Assembly (NCBI GenBank): GCA_002633005.1
Contig: NMRA01000809.1
Span: 22,911 to 86,910 of the forward strand
Length of the DNA stretch: 64,000 nt
Reading direction: 5' to 3'
From: Phoronis australis
Taxonomy: Eukaryota > Phoronida > Phoronidae
In this document: positions 54,001-60,541 of the stretch, one piece after another
How the letters are laid out: each line of letters opens with the position of its first letter
Numbering within the stretch: the stretch's first letter is position 1
The notes under the pieces: model-generated
What the model was told of the DNA's origin: nothing
Databases searched by the model: none
What the model saw: only the letters and a program-made list of their open reading frames with translations
Translations under genes and position numbers: made by a program

Positions 54001-57000
54001 GTTTACTGGCAGGTCAATGTTAAAAATGCAGTGCTTGACGTTCAACAGGTAACGAACCCCACGTAAAAGCACTGAACAGAAAGGCCCATTAAAATTGATA
54101 GCAACAGCAATCAAAAACCCACAAAAAATGAAGATATGAACCAAAAGTTAGTTATAGCAACTGCAAAGGAAAGTTCACAAAAGGTATATAATGCACAAGA
54201 GACAAAAGAAACACAGGTTATAAAAATCTCATCTCTGAAACTATTCCTAAATAAAGCATTATCAATCTCCAATACCATGGGACACCCCCACTGCCAATTG
54301 AGTTTAACAAGGATTAAGTAGGATTTGCTTCACAGGAAGAACAAGTGATTAGTGAACCGCAAACTTTTAATTAATCAATGTTGCAGGGTTCATTCAGCCA
54401 CATCTATTAATAGAAGAACTACAAACACACTATGAATGAATGTCTTGTCACTGGTCTACAGATCACTCTGCACATATTGCTGGCACTTTTCAGTCCAAAG
54501 ACATGACACCTCTTATTCATGGTTCATCCCACAGGCAGCATCAGAGAGCCATAGACTATTGTTAGACTGTACTCAGCTTATCTGGGCAGGGAAATTGGTT
54601 TGCGCTAAAATGAATATCACAGCAAACTTCCCAATCGCGCACAAAAATGACCAAAATCAAAAAGGTCACAAATGTGAGGTACGGTTCAGCATCACTTTTC
54701 TCCATCAGTTAAAAAAATTACAAAAAGGATCTCCGATTTCAAAACTGAAAGTTGTGCCGTTAAACAGGTCAGCAGGATACGGAACTCTTTACAGGTGACC
54801 GCACGCGCACATCAACCATGTGCACGAATCTTGTCCTTGTCTTAGTAAAGTGTAGCGCTTTCGTCAGTTTTTTATATATACCAGGGTGGCGTTATAGATA
54901 GACTCGTATAGATCATTGTTGTGAATGACCACAATTTCTCAAAACATTGTATGGTGGTAGCTATGGTATAGAAGTATTTATGACAATCCTCCTTGTTTGG
55001 TGCCACTTTGTTTATGAAAAAAATAAAATGTTGTGTCCTTGCATATACTACTGGTATTTTCCGTAGATAAGCCCATGGACGTGTATTTGGATTTGGAAAA
55101 TGAATATTCAGACATTTTCCGAAATGGGGTCGTGTAAATGGAAAGTCATAGTTTTCCTGACTTTGACATTTTTTACTTAAAAGTGTGTTTTTAAATTTTA
55201 TGATAGTAAATGCATAGTTTGCCAGCACTTTGCTCGTTTATGCAAATGATAAATGCTCCACAAAACTGAATTTGCCCCATTATCTGGACACTTGACACCA
55301 GAAGTTGTAAGACCAATTAAACGCCCATGGGCATTTCATGGGGTGGGCTTATCTACAGAAAGCCCTTGGTATAAGTGAGATTTTATGATAGTGTTCATAT
55401 GCAAGAGATGAATTGCTGGCACGCACGCACGCACACACACACACCCACACAAGAATTTACCAACAGCCCCACTCACCTACTCCCCCTGTTGAGGGCTTTG
55501 GATTTGCATACGTATTTGGCTAAATGCCTGCGTCCAGATTTTCACTATACCTTAGTTCAGTTCAGCTTGAATTAACTCTCCCATGTCAATTTCCTCAATA
55601 AATCTCATGAGAATAGACATGAACAAGTATTATATATATGAACCAATTTTATATATACGAACAAGTATTACATACATGAAACCTTCGTAAGTTGTCTAAC
55701 AAGGTATGAGATGCCGTCAGAAAATGGGACGATTTTTGCTCTGCTCCTCTATGATCTTGATGACATCATCAGAGCGCCTTTCCCATACTATGGATACAGA
55801 GGGTGCTCATGCACATTCAAAATTTAGTTCTAGCTTTTCGTGCAAGACACTTACACCATAAATAAAATGCAGCTGCCAACTCTTTAAGTGGTATATCAAT
55901 GAAGAATTTTGTAACACAAACATGAATATTGCCCAACAGTAAACAAACCCCTATTATACAACCATGTACATTCTGGTCAAACAGGAAATTTCCTCATTAC
56001 ATAATGATCCTTACACAGGCAACAGTACTGAGTTCAATCCTTCACCTATTGCAGTGTTCATTAACCTACCTGCCACTATCACCACAGGATTTGAACCCAC
56101 AAACAGGAATAGGAATGCACTGTCACATCAAATTTTCAAAAATTTTTGCAAGTCTTGGATTTTTTTCAATTCAGTTAAAACCATGAGGGCAATTTAGGAC
56201 CTGAACTATGTGTTTGGATCAATCGGTGTACGTGCTCAGACAACAGATGCACCCTTTGTTTGCTCCAGAGTAATTGGGAAGGATTAAGATTGACCAAGTT
56301 CATACAGCATAATTATTGTTATTAGTTTTTAATTTTGGTATTTAATTTTATTTGGCTGTGTCCAAAACGTCAAAATAACGTGACAATGAACAAGCGAAAT
56401 AGCACGCAATATGTCAAACAATTGAAATTTGATTTTGTCAGATTTCTAAACAAAATGCGTCGGCATTGTTTTCTTCCAACATTCAGCCTAAACACAAATC
56501 ATGAAATGGGATGATTAAATCTAACAAATTGGCCTCTATTTTTCCTAGACACCATAGCAAATAAATTTCTAATTATTGTAGATTATGTGTTCACAACCAG
56601 AGTTAGATATCTCGGTCTTCTTTCGATCTGAATTTAAGTTCGATCATGAAACTGAAAAATTAATGCGGATGGCTTCTGGAATAAGCTGAATCACCCCATC
56701 ATCCTGGTAGGGATATTCAAATTGGGAACGGATAAGAAGCCATTGTAGTCTATGGCCAAACTCTGAGATCTACAGATGGTAAAACATTTTATTACCACAC
56801 TTAGTTTGTTCTCAGTTAACAGATGAGTGCAAAATGTGGACCATACTACTGATAAAATCCAGAGATGAGTGTATATAATCTTATCTATATATATCTTATG
56901 TATAATCTCAAATAAAACCTACAACCAGTAATGATTTCACTTGAGGAGTTTGTTTAAAGAGGTCAAAGTTTAAGTACGACATGCTTCAAGTGACCTATAG

Positions 57001-59877
57001 TGCTCCCAGGAGTCAAAGCAGACATGTTTCTGATATTACAATCAAACATTAAAGAAATTTTATGAGAATCAAAAAAATTTTCATAAAGACAATACTCTTC
57101 ATTAGCAGCAATCAATATTAACTACTTAAAAAAACTGCTCACTATTGCAAATGAAAATTAGGTCACACAAGGAATGTGGTGGGACAGCTGATTTATTGTG
57201 TTGGCCTTATTGTGTGGCCTTGTAAGTGGTGATGAATGGCTGGCTGAGATTTTAGCTTAGAGCACACAGACACTCACAAGCAACAAGTTCACATCCTAGT
57301 GGATCAACACTATAAATTCACAGCATGCTTGAAGGATATTAATTTTAAAATCTGGTTTAAACACACTATCATCCTTTTCTGTTTCCATACTGTAAAAATG
57401 TCAAACTCTTGTATACAAATCACTTATTGCTCTCTTGCCTTTGTTCACCCAGTTGTTTCTTACAAACATCTTACAAACACGGGTTAACATAAAGGATATG
57501 AAATCCCCTTTGCTTTACCAGAAAATTTCACCAATTTAGGACACAACACGGCAGACAAGTGAGACTTAATTTTTTTCATAGAAAACAGTGAACACCAAAT
57601 AAATGCTTTATCATTTGTTCTTTTCCATATCTATCACCAGGCATTGTTTTCAAGAATTATGTGAATTCACAGCAGAGTGACTATGGGACTTCAAAAAATG
57701 AAAAAAAAATTCTGATATACATTGGCGGTTGTATACAAAGCCTATGCCCGAAACGCACACCATGGCACTTCACGAAAAGCAAATCAGTGACAGGGCTGCT
57801 ACCTTAAGTATATGTTTTGCTGATCTCAAAAACCTGCAATATCTTGTGTAAGGGTGCTTGACCTCAAATATGATATTTCAACTCCCTCATAGCAGCAATG
57901 TCAATGTAACAAAAATTTTACCACCTGTGGGGATTTCAAAATCCCAATTGACATTACCCACCCAGTGACCCAGAGTTCTGCACAGAATACTGCATGAATT
58001 CTTTTAAGAAGCTTTAAAAAGCCCCATATAAACTCGACCACCTTTGAAAGTCGCCAAAAAGTAGGGAGATCAGTTTATAGTTTTAAAGACAGTAAGTTAG
58101 GGGTGAAATTGATGGGCAAAATCATCAATTAAAACTTTTGTAAAAATCAATCGCAAGTTTTCCCTAAAGTGACGAAGCTGCATCGGGCTCCTTTTGCTAA
58201 AATTACAACATTAGTTTTCTAATAAATTTTCTTCGAGTAATGTATGAAATCTGGAACTTCCAACTGAATTTCTATAGCTAAATACCAATAGAGTTTGAAA
58301 AGCAGTAATAGTAGAAAATTTTACATCACAGCATTACTCCAGTCTGCAGGAATTAACCGATCCTTTTTTCTCAGAACCAGATCTAACATGTTGACATAGC
58401 CTAGAAATACATATGTATACAATACCTGCTGCCTTGAGCAAAAATGGGCTTGAATTATACATTCCCATTGTAATTTACAGTGACGTCAACCAGGTTATTT
58501 TAGTTTTGGGAAGTACAAATATTTAAGAAACACAATACCACACAGATGGGCATTTGGAGAAGAATTTGAGCAACACAATGTCACTTATGCAGTCCAGACT
58601 CGAAAATGTTTGCTACACAGATGAACATCAAAAATAGAATTTCTTCAGAAGCCAGATTGGCAGTGTTTCGTAAACGCTGAAATTTCAGGATAAACTGTGA
58701 TTTATCAAAGCAATAAAATATCAGTAATAACGATTCAGTTCATTATTTGCATAGCATTTGTCTAGGTTTTTAACAGCGGCAACCCCAGCCTCTACTGATA
58801 ACGTCAAGAAGCAGTGTAAATGTCTAGATCAACTGAAAGAATGGAAGTTTTCCACCAGCAAAAATATTGATATAGGTAATACCAACGCAGTAAAACTTTC
58901 AAAGTCTCACAAACTCTAACAAAAACCTTGAGGTCTTTGAATTGTTGAAAATGTATTTACAGTGAGTGCGACCATAGACACTTGTCTTGATACAGCTGTA
59001 CAGAATGATGACGGTGCATGCTATACAGTCACAGAGCTGACTCACAACTTAGAGTACATGGTAAGTGCAAATGGCTCATTAACTAAAGCCAGGGGCCTCG
59101 ATGTTTCAATTTTGGAGCAAAATACCTGGCCCCATTACCCTATGAAAAATATTTTTAAAATCATGTGCATGAAAATCCCCTCATCAAGCGGGAAAATTAC
59201 CCTCCATGATTAAAATTCACTCAAGATTAGAACAACTACCGGTACTTCAAGAGGTACAGGAACCTTTCTCCTTATTCATCAGGCTAGGTGTATGAACAAT
59301 ATTGTCAAAATACTTAGTATACTGCTTTGCACAATGGCTACTTTCCCCTCAAGTGGTCAAGGTCCCTGGAAGGAAATGAAGTTTTCCACTAACAAAAACT
59401 ATTGATAGAACCAATACCAATGTAGTAAAAGTCTCTGATATGCAGACAAAAACACTGAGCTCCTTGAACAGTTAAAATGTACACAGTGAGACCATAGATT
59501 AAGCATAGATACTATCGACGATACGTATGTCTCATGCCCTCATGGCACTGTGTCAGTGAGTGTGTATCACAGCACTGTTACAGAGGTGACTCGAGTGCAC
59601 ATGGTTAACAAAACAACTTACCAATTTTTACCAAGCTAGCTAGAAGAATCCACACACCAATTAGGTACGGAGCTGAAACATGATGGAAGTCAGCTGAAAA
59701 AACGTGGAAGCGAACTTCGTGCTTTCCAGAGTCATTGCCAGTACCATTTCCAGACGTTGTGTATTCCATTTCCAAGGGCAAAGACCTCTCAGTCACTGCT
59801 GCCTCTGTTTGAACAATACTCGGTCGAATAAAACATAGGTAAACTAAAAACCAAACGTGTTTAAAGGCAGAAACCAT
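8441..59877 (-). CDS. SLC9A3-like: SLC9 family Na+/H+ exchanger (NHE2/NHE3-like), complete 12-exon coding gene
   Basis: Electroneutral plasma-membrane exchanger swapping external Na+ for internal H+. Joined exons total 2934 nt and encode 977 residues without a stop: 59877-59622, 40227-39755, 26815-26559, 24414-24197, 23308-23106, 22827-22738, 21563-21493, 20584-20363, 19103-18947, 15231-15027, 14695-14552, 9078-8441. Order of parts: signal peptide (about 1-25), an N-glycosylation-prone linker (NGT, NDS), transmembrane exchanger domain (about 67-480) containing [26 protein letters not shown] and [10 protein letters not shown], then a CHP-binding-type juxtamembrane region, a histidine-rich exon, an acidic exon and a long tail. 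The sequence resembles vertebrate NHE3 and NHE2 most (KIGFHLY, LAKIxFH-type motif), but one invertebrate gene may be co-orthologous to several vertebrate paralogues. The first in-frame ATG (59877) is chosen; the upstream in-frame TTG is not a likely start. The span given includes introns. Confidence 0.95.
9332..10644 (+). repeat. Dispersed 147-bp-monomer element, copy 2 (8 monomers)
   Basis: Starts AACAAGAGCAACACGGAGCG and ends with the hairpin TGCACCCACATA...TATGTGGGATGCA. The GCCACTAG-type marker recurs at 9420, 9566, 9710, 9857, 10005, 10146, 10304 and 10450 (steps 146, 144, 147, 148, 141, 158, 146). Monomers of three types alternate, so every third one (9420, 9857, 10304) is most alike. 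Open frames inside are not conserved between copies. Confidence 0.88.
12490..12960 (+). repeat. Dispersed AT-rich family, copy A
   Basis: Shares ordered blocks (TTTGGC...ACTTTGAAACAC, TGTTCCACTTT, GTTGCATAA, CCTTTTTGCTAAGG, GGTCCT) with 23640-24090 and 50850-51350. Divergence is high and ends are not resolved. Probably an old non-autonomous element. Confidence 0.6.
14552..14695 (-). CDS. SLC9A3-like: SLC9 exon 11: acidic Ser/Asp segment
   Basis: Residues 719-765 plus split codons. After a basic start ([10 protein letters not shown]) the sequence becomes [20 protein letters not shown], an alternating Ser-Asp tract that fits casein kinase 2-type sites. Acceptor TTTCAG, donor GTGAAA (weaker than the others). 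Neighbouring phases match. Confidence 0.88.
14696..15026 (-). other. SLC9 intron 10
   Basis: 331-bp GT-AG intron; nothing recognised in it. Confidence 0.85.
15027..15231 (-). CDS. SLC9A3-like: SLC9 exon 10: histidine-rich cytoplasmic segment
   Basis: Residues 650-717 plus one base. Thirteen histidines lie within residues 653-686, including HHH at 668-670 and 684-686 and HH at 673-674. A basic stretch [11 protein letters not shown] and then an acidic DDLDDVLDE end follow. Acceptor TTCCAG, donor GTATGT. Reading frame and phases agree with both neighbours. Low sequence conservation is usual for this region, so the assignment rests on phase and splice sites. Confidence 0.88.
15829..16457 (+). 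repeat. Near-identical direct duplication flanking a single N
   Basis: 15829-16124 recurs as 16162-16457 with a 333-bp offset and very few changes. Copy 1 ends exactly at the N (16125). Same pattern as at 4028, so likely an allelic duplication left by assembly. Confidence 0.88.
16602..16934 (-). mobile_element. Fold-back element with tRNA-Ser-like core and hammerhead-like arms
   Basis: Two 98-bp inverted arms (16602-16699 and 16837-16934) bracket a 137-bp centre holding a tRNA-like sequence on the minus strand. Each arm carries a CTGAYGA...GAAACGTC core (16696-16661 on minus, 16840-16875 on plus), reminiscent of the hammerhead ribozymes found in Penelope-like element termini. Stem II is poorly paired in both, so activity is doubtful. 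Combined size 333 bp; no coding capacity. Could be a SINE trapped between two terminal repeats of a Penelope-like element. Confidence 0.7.
16756..16839 (-). tRNA. tRNA-Ser-derived sequence (SINE-like), not a functional tRNA
   Basis: On the minus strand the 84 nt contain an A-box-like TTGGTGTAGTGG, an anticodon region GCTGGACTTGAA matching tRNA-Ser(TGA), a long variable arm and a B box GGGTTCAAATCC. The acceptor ends do not pair and it overlaps the fold-back arm, so I call it tRNA-derived rather than a gene. Confidence 0.65.
18947..19103 (-). CDS. SLC9A3-like: SLC9 exon 9: cytoplasmic helix
   Basis: Residues 598-649. Encodes a hydrophilic [16 protein letters not shown] stretch, then [20 protein letters not shown] and the basic end MIKPRKR. 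The last part matches the position of the helical KPRQ-type segment of NHE3. Acceptor CTTACAG, donor GTATGT, phase 0 at the 3' end. Confidence 0.9.
19104..20362 (-). other. SLC9 intron 8
   Basis: 1259-bp GT-AG intron. Contains a small inverted-repeat element at 19416-19538. No other signal recognised. Confidence 0.8.
19416..19538. repeat. 123-bp hairpin element with 19-bp perfect terminal inverted repeats
   Basis: Left end TGTTGGTTTTCAGGCCCCA at 19416-19434 is exactly inverted at 19520-19538. The interior also pairs in part (GTGATAATGA and TCATTATCAC). Fits a very short MITE. Confidence 0.75.
20363..20584 (-). CDS. SLC9A3-like: SLC9 exon 8: cytoplasmic regulatory region
   Basis: Residues 524-596. 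Encodes [16 protein letters not shown], corresponding to the FDxxFLxxxLxR block of NHE1-3, followed by [17 protein letters not shown] and [14 protein letters not shown]. Conservation falls off after the first third, as in other family members. Acceptor TTTCAG, donor GTGAGT, ends with two bases of a Glu codon. Confidence 0.93.
20585..21492 (-). other. SLC9 intron 7
   Basis: 908-bp GT-AG intron. At about 20922-20970 there is a single fragment of the 147-bp monomer (AAAAATGGCCACTAGATGG). Otherwise nothing recognised. Confidence 0.75.
21493..21563 (-). CDS. SLC9A3-like: SLC9 exon 7: juxtamembrane regulatory segment
   Basis: Residues 500-522 plus two bases. Encodes [20 protein letters not shown] and then LRDK. 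The start matches the family block xxDHxxxGIEDxxG, which is the amphipathic region that binds calcineurin B-homologous protein in other NHEs. The GHHW histidine pair corresponds to a histidine cluster in NHE1 linked to pH sensing. Acceptor CACAG, donor GTAAGT. Confidence 0.94.
21564..22737 (-). other. SLC9 intron 6
   Basis: 1174-bp GT-AG intron; contains a MITE at 22118-22370. Remainder has no recognised content. Confidence 0.8.
22118..22370. mobile_element. Tc1/mariner-type MITE candidate with 22-bp terminal inverted repeats
   Basis: The left end (22118-22139, TACGGTAAAATCTCACCAAT...) and the inverted right end (22349-22370) agree at 18 of 22 positions, and both termini abut TA, the target of Tc1/mariner elements. 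A related sequence lies at about 57523-57730. No transposase. Confidence 0.6.
22738..22827 (-). CDS. SLC9A3-like: SLC9 exon 6: end of exchanger domain
   Basis: Residues 470-499, exactly 30 codons. Encodes [15 protein letters not shown], the conserved block where the last helix meets the cytoplasmic region, then [11 protein letters not shown]. Too short to stand out as an open frame, but the splice sites (TTTCAG, GTGAGT) and the fit to the NHE consensus TIKPLVxxLxVK are clear. Confidence 0.95.
22828..23105 (-). other. SLC9 intron 5
   Basis: 278-bp GT-AG intron; no distinct content. Confidence 0.85.
23106..23308 (-). CDS. SLC9A3-like: SLC9 exon 5: YGGLRGA helix and last membrane helices
   Basis: Residues 403-469. 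Carries [19 protein letters not shown], the highly conserved arginine-containing helix important for pH-dependent activity in NHE1 (Arg432 here by position), then [17 protein letters not shown]. Acceptor CTCTAG, donor GTGAGT. The open frame beyond the donor is intron. Confidence 0.97.
23309..24196 (-). other. SLC9 intron 4
   Basis: 888-bp GT-AG intron. About 23640-24090 is a copy of the dispersed AT-rich family also at 12490 and 50850. Confidence 0.75.
23640..24090 (+). repeat. Dispersed AT-rich family, copy B
   Basis: Shares the blocks ATCTCAGAAA, GTTCCACTTTTGCATGA, TTTCATGAACAAAATCAAGG and CTGCTAAGTCTTACTAAAAG with 50850-51350. Strongest match of the three copies is with that one. Confidence 0.65.
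24197..24414 (-). CDS. SLC9A3-like: SLC9 exon 4: transmembrane helices
   Basis: Residues 330-401 with split codons at both ends. Contains [17 protein letters not shown], then [16 protein letters not shown], the family's hallmark helix, and ends CLLYRAIG. Acceptor GTGTAG, donor GTACGT. Confidence 0.97.
24415..26558 (-). other. SLC9 intron 3
   Basis: 2144-bp GT-AG intron. Contains an imperfect hairpin element at 25200-25307; open frames within are not conserved. Confidence 0.8.
25200..25307. repeat. Imperfect hairpin element, 42-bp arms
   Basis: Arms 25200-25241 and 25266-25307 are inverted with 34 of 42 positions paired and a 24-bp loop. Looks like a decayed MITE. Confidence 0.65.
26559..26815 (-). 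CDS. SLC9A3-like: SLC9 exon 3: transmembrane helices
   Basis: Residues 244-328 and two bases of codon 329. It begins [11 protein letters not shown] directly continuing the DAVTV motif, passes through [30 protein letters not shown] and ends FSGIMA. HVRxIEP and SYLSYLTAE are strongly conserved among NHEs. Acceptor TTCTAG, donor GTACGT. Confidence 0.97.
28573..28966. mobile_element. piggyBac-like MITE, copy 1 (TTAA-flanked)
   Basis: Flanked by TTAA on both sides (28569-28572 and 28967-28970), the piggyBac target. Terminal sequence GGGCCTTTCATACTAACGTC matches in inverse the right end of the 42950-43450 copy. 394 bp, no open frame of note. Confidence 0.7.
32320..32560 (+). repeat. GTTTGC-rich region with 41-bp tandem repeat
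   Basis: The unit starting GATGAAAAAGTGTTTGC begins at 32462, 32503 and 32544 (41-bp period). Upstream is a degenerate TTTGCRG-rich stretch; a similar stretch is at about 35980-36130. Unclassified. Confidence 0.75.
33621..34049. mobile_element. MITE candidate with AGTCCCATTTA ends and TAG flanks
   Basis: The left end AGTCCCATTTAGAC and the right end (inverted AGTCCCATTTACAC) match, and both sides are flanked by TAG (33618-33620, 34050-34052). Subterminal GACACGGA/TCCGTGTC-like motifs repeat inside. 429 bp. Class not determined. Confidence 0.6.
37150..38462 (+). repeat. Dispersed 147-bp-monomer element, copy 3 (8 monomers)
   Basis: Starts AACAAGAGCAACGCGGAGCG. Markers at 37237, 37371, 37523, 37681, 37826, 37973, 38125 and 38271 (steps 134, 152, 158, 145, 147, 152, 146); every third marker is exactly 444 bp apart (37237, 37681, 38125). 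The last marker is an exact CCACTAGGGGGCA (38272-38284). Confidence 0.88.
39325..39393 (+). tRNA. tRNA-like sequence, probably SINE-derived or pseudogene
   Basis: Has a perfect D-arm (GCTC...GAGC within TAGCTCAGCTAGCAGAGC) and a perfect T-arm CCTGGTTCAAATCCAGG. The acceptor strands do not pair and the anticodon stem has a mismatch, so a functional tRNA is unlikely. Confidence 0.55.
39755..40227 (-). CDS. SLC9A3-like: SLC9 exon 2: core transport helices
   Basis: Residues 87-243. It contains [15 protein letters not shown], a helix [13 protein letters not shown], the [17 protein letters not shown] signature, [18 protein letters not shown] and the ion-translocation motif [12 protein letters not shown] at 232-243 with conserved Glu234 and Asp239. 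These acidic residues are needed for transport in studied family members. The acceptor is TTTCAG before 40227 and the donor GTGAGT after 39755, ending in phase 0. The long open frame continuing past 39755 is intron read-through. Confidence 0.97.
40898..41330 (+). repeat. Non-autonomous element with GTTCACA ends, copy 1
   Basis: Left GTTCACAAATTGGCTGAAA and inverted right end GTTCACATGAGTGGTGAAAA are similar. The interior is rich in GCTAGCA/TGCTAGC words. A diverged copy in the same orientation is at 48105-48500. Class unknown; hAT-like is one option but no target duplication was seen. Confidence 0.6.
41595..41684. repeat. 90-bp zero-loop palindrome
   Basis: Arms 41595-41639 and 41640-41684 are inverted with 43 of 45 positions matching, and the inner 70 bp are perfectly palindromic. 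Both mismatches are transitions. No loop separates the arms. Confidence 0.95.
42950..43450. mobile_element. piggyBac-like MITE, copy 2
   Basis: Left flank TTAA (42946-42949), right flank TTTA (43451-43454, one change). Ends GGCCCTTTCATA and inverted TATGAAAGGCCC. Inside are several TTCATACT subterminal repeats. Inverted relative to the copy at 28573-28966. Confidence 0.7.
45660..46380 (-). pseudogene. Penelope-like retroelement fragment (RT linker to GIY-YIG endonuclease), minus copy
   Basis: Minus strand. From about 46380 downward the translation has the end of a reverse transcriptase region ([17 protein letters not shown]), an [18 protein letters not shown] linker, then [15 protein letters not shown] and the GIY-YIG-type block [20 protein letters not shown]. 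Frame breaks occur near 46100 and within the endonuclease, so it is decayed. Penelope-like elements encode a reverse transcriptase with a C-terminal GIY-YIG endonuclease. It ends abruptly at the junction with the inverted copy. Confidence 0.82.
46384..46860 (+). pseudogene. Penelope-like retroelement fragment (GIY-YIG endonuclease end), plus copy
   Basis: Plus strand. Encodes the linker [19 protein letters not shown], then [13 protein letters not shown] and [11 protein letters not shown], followed after a one-base frameshift by the typical C-terminal block [12 protein letters not shown]. 46386-46660 is an inverted copy of 46010-45736. Lacks the reverse transcriptase. Non-functional. Confidence 0.8.
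48105..48500 (+). repeat. Non-autonomous element with GTTCACA-like ends, copy 2
   Basis: Shares ordered blocks (CACAAACTGGCTAAGACAC, GTCACTTTTGCAGGC, CCCCAAAACTGTTGG, ACTTTTGTAGCC, CAAGTGTTTT) with 40898-41330. Confidence 0.6.
50850..51350 (+). repeat. Dispersed AT-rich family, copy C
   Basis: Matches 23640-24090 in order: CATATCTCAGAAATG, TTCCACTTTTGCATGA, AGGACTTGTGTAATTTT, CTACTAAAAAACATGG; ends near AAAGGTCCTACACTACC. Confidence 0.65.
52380..52643. mobile_element. 264-bp fold-back insertion with 17-bp target duplication
   Basis: CAAGATTAGTCTATGCA is present at 52363-52379 and again at 52644-52660, exactly flanking the insert. Inside are inverted arms of 47 bp (52380-52426 and 52560-52606; 44 matches) and a stem-loop GGTCCC...GGGACC followed by GTCGAAACGTC. 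Long duplications suggest retrotransposition rather than cut-and-paste. Confidence 0.75.
52898..52966 (+). repeat. CGCA/CA microsatellite
   Basis: Compound (CGCA)n(CA)n tract. Similar tracts occur at 55421-55446 and 60508-60541, and as TG/CGTG at 4302-4340. Confidence 0.95.
55421..55446 (+). repeat. CGCA/CA microsatellite
   Basis: Short compound (CGCA)n(CA)n tract of the same kind as at 52898. Confidence 0.9.
57523..57730 (+). repeat. Partial relative of the 22118 MITE
   Basis: Begins AAAATTTCACCAATTTAGGA and shares spaced blocks (GACACAA, CAAGTGA, ATTGTTTT) with the start of 22118-22370; the right end is not resolved. Confidence 0.5.
59622..59877 (-). CDS. SLC9A3-like: SLC9 exon 1: signal peptide and first membrane helix
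   Basis: Residues 1-85 plus the first base of codon 86. The start [16 protein letters not shown] has a basic n-region and a hydrophobic core, a typical cleavable signal. A short extracellular linker with NGT and NDS sequons follows, then the family block [20 protein letters not shown] and helix [11 protein letters not shown]. The donor is GTAAGT directly after 59622 and the junction completes glycine in KIG|FHLY. This is the first coding exon; any 5' UTR exon is unidentified. Confidence 0.92.
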
Positions 59878-59907
59878 TTCAGAGCTACTGAAAACCAAAT
59901 ACGTATA

Positions 59908-59985
59908 CTATTCAGTCAAGACTGATTGAATATAGTCGTCATCCTCACAGAGTTCACAATCAGCTGGTTCGCCGATCGACTCCAT
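59908..59985 (-). promoter_or_regulatory. Candidate upstream open reading frame (25 codons)
   Basis: On the minus strand an ATG at 59985-59983 in the context ACAAAGATGG opens a 25-codon frame (MESIGEPADCELCEDDDYIQ...) ending TAG at 59910-59908, 30 bases before the SLC9 ATG and in its frame. Only relevant if transcription starts upstream. A TTTTCAG just before the SLC9 ATG could instead be a splice acceptor. Confidence 0.3.
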
Positions 59986-60507
59986 CTTTGTCTGCTTCGT
60001 TCAGCTGAGCTGCGTGCGCAAGACCCGGCAATATTCTGATTGTCAAAGTGAAAATCAATACCTCAGCACTGCAATCGATAGCAATCAACAAAATATATAT
60101 GAAAAGAATAGAGTTGGCTCAAATTTGCGAAATTATATGCTTTTGCAAAACATTTCTGTCTCCATTTTTCTCCCACAACTGAAAAATTGAGCGCCACCTA
60201 AAGTATGTCATGCACAACGGACCCTGCACAGCCCGAGGCTTTCCATTCAGTCATTCTTACCACATGCAAAAAGACCCAGGAATTAGGCCCAGTCCGTTGT
60301 TGATAAAAATCGTTGTCTGTTAAGACTGTAACCATAAAGCACCTCAAGCTATGAACAATCTGCTGCTTCGGTGTATAGTAGAGAAACTGATACATATTGA
60401 AGTTGAGCAGCTGATGTTTTCCACGTTTTTTAAATCTTTATTTTTCATTGGTATAAAGAATATAAACGCAGACATGAAAGACAAAAATAACCATTCTCAG
60501 TCTCACC

Positions 60508-60541
60508 ACACACGCACGCACGCACGCACACACACACACGC
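60508..60541 (+). repeat. CGCA/CA microsatellite
   Basis: Compound tract of CGCA and CA units, as at 52898 and 55421. Confidence 0.9.

Larger units (their letters stand above)
40228..59621 (-). other. SLC9 intron 1
   Basis: 19394-bp GT-AG intron, the largest in the gene. Holds an inverted-end repeat pair (40898-41330, 48105-48500), a zero-loop palindrome (41595-41684), a piggyBac-like MITE (42950-43450), Penelope-like fragments (45660-46860), a dispersed family copy (50850-51350), a fold-back insertion (52380-52643), CA microsatellites and a partial MITE (57523-57730). Stretches 43460-45640, 48510-50840, 53000-57500 and 57740-59600 show nothing I can name. Confidence 0.8.

Noticed and set aside
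56089-56100. B-box-like GGATTTGAACCC (minus strand GGGTTCAAATCC)
   Set aside because: No A box or cloverleaf upstream on that strand, so not a tRNA gene.
59878-59898. Start of SLC9 seven codons further upstream
   Set aside because: The codon there is TTG, not ATG; the first in-frame ATG is at 59877.
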